From an uncultured Bacteroidales bacterium (GTDB lineage Bacteria > Bacteroidota > Bacteroidia > Bacteroidales > Bacteroidaceae), in NCBI GenBank assembly GCA_902803195.1, contig CADCOX010000409.1, positions 1 to 8,676 on the forward strand: DNA of 8,676 nt, read 5' to 3'. The notes under the pieces were generated by a model. The model was not told the DNA's origin and ran no database searches. It was given only the letters and a program-made list of their open reading frames with translations. The first letter of the stretch is position 1, and every line of letters starts with the position of its first letter. A program made the position numbers and the translations under genes. Below, one piece after another: positions 5,233-8,676 of this stretch.

Positions 5233-6696
5233 TTACTTGACGGCCTCGCCTTCGCCATCCTCGGTGAGATAGAAGAGGGGCGAGGGGTTCTTCTGCTCCT
5301 GCTCGTAGTAGTGGAGGCCGCTGTCGTTGGTGCGTGGATACCACTCGCCGAGGAGGTTGATCATCTCGGCTCCCGCCCAGATAACTGGTCCATAGCCATG
5401 AGCGGCGGCGGCGCTGACGGGGCGATAGTAGTAGAAGGCGGGGTCGAAAGCCATACCCGTCCCGACGCAGGTGCCGGCGACCTTGCCATCGTCGGTGATC
5501 TTGGTGGAGATGGCGTGCCAGGCAAGTTGGGCCACTCCGCCGTAGGTGATGCCCTCAATCCATCCCTTGCGGATGGCGTGGGCGATGGCATAGCAATAGA
5601 TGGCAGTGGCCGATGTTTCGAGGTAGCTGTCGTTGCGGTCGAGGAGCTGATGCCAGAAGCCCTCGCTGGACTGCAGGGCGCAGAGGCCTGCGATGTGCTC
5701 ACGCAGTTGGTTGAGGATGAACTCGCGGTCGGGGTGCGACTCAGGCAGCATGTCGAGGAGTTCGACAGTAGTCAGCAAGGCCCAGCCGTTGGCGCGCGCC
5801 CAATGGTAGGTGGGTTGCTGTGCGAGACCTTCGACATAGCCGTGACGATAGATCTTCTTCTCGGGGACCCACATGCGACGGACGAAGTTCTTGTACATCG
5901 TGGCAGCCTCGTCGAAGTACTTAGCGTCGGCCGTGTAGATGCCAGCGTAGGCGATGGTGGGAATGCCCATATACATGTCGTCAAGCCAAACGGTGTTGTG
6001 CTGCGGACGATGGCGGGCAAACATGCCGTCGGGCAGACGGTACTGGCCGTGTTCAACGAACTGGAAATAGTTGTTGATGAGCGTGTCGATGGAGACGAGA
6101 GCACCCTGTGCGCCGTCCTGACGGCCATCGGGGAAAGCGGTGGCATACTTCATCATGGCAGTGCACATTGTGCCGCAGTCATCGAGGGCGCGAGGATGGA
6201 TGACCTGCTCCATCTGTGCGTCCTCAATCTCGGTCTTGGCGGCATCGCGCTGCTTGAAAAGGGGATAGGCACGGCGCAACATGTTCATTGCGCGGCCTAC
6301 GTACTGCTCATAACGCTGGTCGCCCGTGGCGGCTTTGGCGGCGAGGAGAGCCTGATAGGTGATGCCCCACTCATAGCTGCCGATTCGGAAAGCGCCACGC
6401 TTGAGGGTGGCTCCTTCAGGCAGTGGCGAGAGGGCGTCCTCGGCGAGGGCATTGCCGTCTTTGTCCAAGAAAGCGGGTTGCAGTTCATTGTCGATGTAAG
6501 CAAAGATGCGGTCGAGATCGGCCTTGACGGAGTCGGCCGAGAGCTCGCCGTAAGGTACTTTGTAATCGGGCTTCAGGAGGTGAAGGGGGGTCGTGGAATC
6601 ATTGACCTCGTCGGCCGTCTGAGGCGTAGAGGTACAGGCGCAGGCGAGCAGTGATGCCGCAGCGACAGAGAAGAGGCGAATGAGATGAGAGTGCAT
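5233..6696 (-). CDS. GH88/GH105-type unsaturated glycuronyl hydrolase, lipoprotein
   Basis: Predicted to cleave the unsaturated uronic acid from oligosaccharides made by pectin lyases, as in the YteR/YesR family, by hydration of the double bond. The N-terminus is a lipoprotein signal peptide: a hydrophobic stretch at residues 8-18 and lipobox LLAC with C19 as the lipidated cysteine, so it should be anchored in a membrane facing the periplasm or cell surface. The (alpha/alpha)6-barrel signature is clear: WLDDMYMGIP (237-246, with D239/D240 as the likely catalytic Asp), YHWARANGW (297-305), TSATAIYCYAIAHAI (361-375) and HGYGPVIWAGAEM (433-445). At 487 residues it is longer than B. subtilis YteR, mostly from the signal and an N-terminal extension. 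Start at the only ATG giving the signal peptide. It follows a DUF362 gene by 83 bp on the same strand. GH105 fits better than GH88 given the pectin-type neighbour, but exact linkage specificity is not readable. Confidence 0.9.
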   Translation of the reverse strand: MHSHLIRLFSVAAASLLACACTSTPQTADEVNDSTTPLHLLKPDYKVPYGELSADSVKADLDRIFAYIDNELQPAFLDKDGNALAEDALSPLPEGATLKRGAFRIGSYEWGITYQALLAAKAATGDQRYEQYVGRAMNMLRRAYPLFKQRDAAKTEIEDAQMEQVIHPRALDDCGTMCTAMMKYATAFPDGRQDGAQGALVSIDTLINNYFQFVEHGQYRLPDGMFARHRPQHNTVWLDDMYMGIPTIAYAGIYTADAKYFDEAATMYKNFVRRMWVPEKKIYRHGYVEGLAQQPTYHWARANGWALLTTVELLDMLPESHPDREFILNQLREHIAGLCALQSSEGFWHQLLDRNDSYLETSATAIYCYAIAHAIRKGWIEGITYGGVAQLAWHAISTKITDDGKVAGTCVGTGMAFDPAFYYYRPVSAAAAHGYGPVIWAGAEMINLLGEWYPRTNDSGLHYYEQEQKNPSPLFYLTEDGEGEAVK

Positions 6697-6704
6697 GATT
6701 AATA

Positions 6705-6732
6705 GAGAGTTGAGAGTTTAAAGTTCAAAGTA
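6705..6732. repeat. Heptamer tandem repeat just upstream of the GH105 gene
   Basis: Four 7-bp units on the plus strand: GAGAGTT, GAGAGTT, TAAAGTT, CAAAGTA. In the GH105 transcript they read as ACTTTG-AACTTTA-AACTCTC-AACTCTC and end 8 nt before the start codon, where a ribosome-binding site would normally be. Similar AACTYT-type heptads are, from memory, common between Bacteroidota genes. Confidence 0.55.
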
Positions 6733-6779
6733 CAAGGCCCTTCGCCGAACAAAGCAACCAGGGTCGATCGCTAAGATGG

Positions 6780-7727
6780 TTACTTGATGGTGATGAGTTT
6801 ATATTTCTTGCTTCCTAAACCTATTTTCTCGGCATGGTCGACAGTGTGGGTGCCGTGGCGGGAACTGATGCGTTCGATGAGAGGTTTGTTGTCATCGCCA
6901 GCCTGAGCCTGATGACTGAACACCTTGTCGAGGCAAGCCTGATCGAGGGCTACAGGATCAGTGGAAGCGAGTATGCCCATGTCCTTCAGCAGAGGCGCTG
7001 CCGCATTGCCATCGCAGTCGCAGTCTACGCTCATATTGTTCATCACGTTGATGTACAAGATGTTCTTTCCGTGCCCAAAATACTCATGGACAGCCTGTGC
7101 AGCGGCGGCCATGGACTCGAGGAAGGCATCTTGAGGCTGAGTGTGCTGCCAGCATTCAGAGGGGTCGTCGGTGACACCATGACTGTGGATGTAAGCCTTG
7201 CCTGCAGTCGAGGCGACGCCGATGCTGGCGTTCTTGAGCACGCCACCGAAACCGCCCATGGTGTGCCCTTTGAAATGAGCCAGGTTGATCATGAAGTCAT
7301 AGGCACCTAGATGATCACCCACGATGTCGTATTTAATATGACGGCGGTCCTTGACGGGGATGCGCATCTGCCCGAATTCGTCCATAAGGTCGACGGCAAA
7401 GATACTGTCGAAGCCATGCTCGTGGATGGTCTGCCAGTGCTTGGCTTTGTCTTGACGTGTGCCGCCATAAGCGGTGCAGCACTCAACGATGGTGCCGTTG
7501 ACCTCCTCGACAAGGTTGCGGATGAGGGTAGGCTTCAAGTAGTGCTTGTTGCCGCCTTCGCCCGTGCTGATCTTCACCGCCACACGACCATGGGCCTCGC
7601 GACCGACAGCCTTATAGATCTTCACCAACGACTCTGGCGAAATATCCTCGATGAAGTAAACTTTAGACTGCGCGAGCACACCCACAGAGAGGAGCATAGC
7701 GAGCGTTGTAAATAGTATTTTATGCAT
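6780..7727 (-). CDS. Secreted DUF362 domain protein
   Basis: No established reaction. An N-terminal Sec signal peptide (MHKILFTTLAMLLSVGVLAQ, cleavage near residues 19-20) predicts export to the periplasm or beyond. The rest is one DUF362 domain, recognised by HFKGHTMGGFGGVLKN (151-166), a DCDCDG motif (235-240) and GILASTDPVALDQA (251-264). The two close cysteines plus C83/C84 could bind metal, but no 4Fe-4S ferredoxin CxxCxxC pattern is present, unlike some DUF362 proteins. A TTG at 7733 would extend the frame by two residues; I chose the ATG at 7727 because it gives a standard signal peptide. It lies 83 bp upstream of the GH105 gene on the same strand, with no terminator between, and so is probably co-transcribed. 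It diverges from a PL26-like gene. A role in pectin use is guilt by association only. Confidence 0.85.
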   Translation of the reverse strand: MHKILFTTLAMLLSVGVLAQSKVYFIEDISPESLVKIYKAVGREAHGRVAVKISTGEGGNKHYLKPTLIRNLVEEVNGTIVECCTAYGGTRQDKAKHWQTIHEHGFDSIFAVDLMDEFGQMRIPVKDRRHIKYDIVGDHLGAYDFMINLAHFKGHTMGGFGGVLKNASIGVASTAGKAYIHSHGVTDDPSECWQHTQPQDAFLESMAAAAQAVHEYFGHGKNILYINVMNNMSVDCDCDGNAAAPLLKDMGILASTDPVALDQACLDKVFSHQAQAGDDNKPLIERISSRHGTHTVDHAEKIGLGSKKYKLITIK

Positions 7728-7758
7728 ATTCAAGGGGAATTTATGGGATTTGTGGCTG

Positions 7759-7766
7759 CAAATTTA
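7759..7766 (-). promoter_or_regulatory. Promoter -7 box of the DUF362-GH105 unit
   Basis: TAAATTTG on the minus strand, followed by CAGC, is identical over 12 nt to the lrp gene -7 region. It lies about 32 nt before the chosen ATG. No TTTG occurs at the right -33 distance (one is 12 bp upstream, too close), so the promoter may depend on an activator. Confidence 0.5.
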
Positions 7767-7800
7767 GCAAATAATCTACAAATGACGTATCGTTTTCTGA

Positions 7801-7828
7801 TTTTTATGCTATCTTTGTGCCATAAAAA
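7801..7828. repeat. 8-bp inverted repeat bracketing the PL26-like gene -7 box
   Basis: TTTTTATG (7801-7808) and CATAAAAA (7821-7828) are perfect reverse complements, separated by 12 bp that contain the -7 box. It may be a regulator site or chance symmetry in AT-rich DNA. Confidence 0.45.
7810..7817 (+). promoter_or_regulatory. Promoter -7 box of the PL26-like gene
   Basis: TATCTTTG matches TAnnTTTG and would start transcription near 7822, about 20 nt before the chosen ATG. There is no TTTG at the -33 distance, only a T-rich run (7793-7796) at the wrong spacing, which suggests regulated use. Confidence 0.5.
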
Positions 7829-7842
7829 GCATGATTTGTGAT

Positions 7843-8676
7843 ATGAAACACCTTTTTACAGCCCTTTTATTGTGCTGCTCGGCAGCCCTCCATTCGGCCC
7901 CGACGGCACAACTCCACTGGATAGGCAAGACGCCAACGACGGCCAAGCCTGTCAGCTTCGGCATTCCCTTCCTCAAGGGCGAGATGAAACCCACGGACGG
8001 CTTTCGTCTGACGACGGACAAAGGCGAAGTGATTCCCGCCGACTTCTGGCCCACAGCTTATTGGCCCGATGGCAGCGTGAAATGGGGTGGCTTTGCCGCC
8101 GTAGTACCAGGCGGAACCGAGAGCGTAGGTTTTGAAAAGATTGGCAAGCGGGGAAAGACACTTGCCACCACCTCAGCCAGAGCCCTAACCGTCAATGAGA
8201 GCCCCTCGCAAATATGCATCAACACGGGCCATCTGCAAGCATTTATTCCCAAGAAGGGTTATACCATCCTCGATAGCCTTGTGCTCAACGGCACTCGCGT
8301 AGCTGGTAGCGGCCAACTCATCTGCACACGACAGGACCAACCCTACAATGAAGACCTCAACAGTATTGGCTTTCATCACTACACCTCCAACATCGAAAGT
8401 GTGGAAGTGGAGCGCACTGGTAGTGTACGGGCCGTCGTGAAGATCCAAGGTAACTTCCTGATGGACCTCACCCATACGAAGCTTACAAACGTTCCCACAT
8501 CCAAAGAGCTTGGCAAGAATACCGTGCCCACGGCTTGGCTGCCTTTCACCGTCCGTCTTTATTTCTACGCAGGCTCGGAACAGGTTCGCCTTGTCCATTC
8601 CTTTGTATATAATGGCGAGCAAAGTCGCGATTTCATCCGCTCGCTTGGCGTGCGCTTCGAGGTGCCGATGCGCGAA
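7843..8676 (+). CDS. PL26/exo-rhamnogalacturonan lyase-like protein, 5' part only
   Basis: Secreted protein of the PcRGLX type (N-terminal RIFT-barrel domain). Characterised members of polysaccharide lyase family 26 remove unsaturated galacturonosyl-rhamnose units from the end of rhamnogalacturonan I. The first 278 residues are visible and the frame is open at the right edge. A signal peptide covers residues 1 to about 19-22 (MKHLFTALLLCCSAALHSA). The family pattern follows at once: LHWIGKTP (24-31), FGIPFLKGEM (39-48), then WPTAYWPDGSVKW (69-81). The catalytic (alpha/alpha)6 region would lie beyond the edge, so activity cannot be judged. An in-frame ATG at 7831 is possible; I chose 7843 because it starts a standard signal peptide. 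It is divergent from DUF362-GH105, a partner set consistent with pectin breakdown. The family name is from remembered motifs, hence moderate confidence; it may be a non-lyase member of the same fold. Confidence 0.75.
   Translation, partial: MKHLFTALLLCCSAALHSAPTAQLHWIGKTPTTAKPVSFGIPFLKGEMKPTDGFRLTTDKGEVIPADFWPTAYWPDGSVKWGGFAAVVPGGTESVGFEKIGKRGKTLATTSARALTVNESPSQICINTGHLQAFIPKKGYTILDSLVLNGTRVAGSGQLICTRQDQPYNEDLNSIGFHHYTSNIESVEVERTGSVRAVVKIQGNFLMDLTHTKLTNVPTSKELGKNTVPTAWLPFTVRLYFYAGSEQVRLVHSFVYNGEQSRDFIRSLGVRFEVPMRE

Noticed and set aside
5311..6654. 447-codon plus-strand reading frame
   Set aside because: Antisense to the GH105 gene; its low-complexity Gly/Val/Glu make-up is typical of a mirrored GC-rich gene.
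8185..8622. 145-codon minus-strand reading frame
   Set aside because: Antisense to the PL26-like gene, which has a signal peptide and family motifs in its own frame.

Overview
The window looks like a chromosomal segment from a Bacteroidota bacterium, probably of the order Bacteroidales and possibly Prevotella-like (the genus is a weak guess). Three things point there. Upstream regions carry the Bacteroidota promoter form (TAnnTTTG at -7, sometimes TTTG at -33). Most start codons lack a Shine-Dalgarno sequence. The proteins are typical of the group: a Bacteroidales-type Lrp/AsnC regulator, a lipoprotein GH105 hydrolase and a RIFT-barrel PL26-like protein. There are no rRNA or tRNA genes, transposases, phage genes or CRISPR arrays.

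Left part (1-2647): a sulfur amino acid block. On the minus strand, metY (O-acetylhomoserine sulfhydrylase) is followed by the 5' part of cysK (cysteine synthase), which runs off the left edge. An Lrp/AsnC-family regulator is divergent from metY. The metY-lrp intergenic region holds two face-to-face promoters whose -7/start regions form an 11-bp inverted repeat, plus a perfect TTTGGAA-N5-TTCCAAA palindrome inside the metY promoter. The simplest reading is that the regulator controls metY, and perhaps itself, in response to an amino acid; this is inferred from layout.

Middle (2657-5232): dnaG (DNA primase), convergent with lrp and only 9 bp away. Its linker before the C-terminal DnaB-interaction domain contains a low-complexity, palindrome-rich stretch of about 157 bp with imperfect inverted ends. 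It looks like a small repeat element that has become coding sequence. Upstream of dnaG is a 476-bp gene-free region with the dnaG promoter, a 22-bp tandem repeat (six copies) with a CGTATATACG core, and a long hairpin that probably terminates the next transcript.

Right part (5233-8676): a pectin, probably rhamnogalacturonan, utilisation block. A secreted DUF362 protein and a lipoprotein GH105 unsaturated glycuronyl hydrolase lie in the same direction on the minus strand. Divergent from them is the 5' part of a secreted PL26/exo-rhamnogalacturonan-lyase-like protein, cut off by the right edge. Together the lyase-like protein and GH105 could release and then cleave unsaturated galacturonyl oligosaccharides. 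DUF362 has no assigned role here. No SusC/SusD pair or sensor regulator lies inside the window.

The most notable non-coding signals are the mirrored metY/lrp promoters, the repeat inside dnaG, the 22-bp array, and short-period repeats (6 and 7 nt) in the leaders of metY and GH105. I did not find a convincing new multi-gene system.
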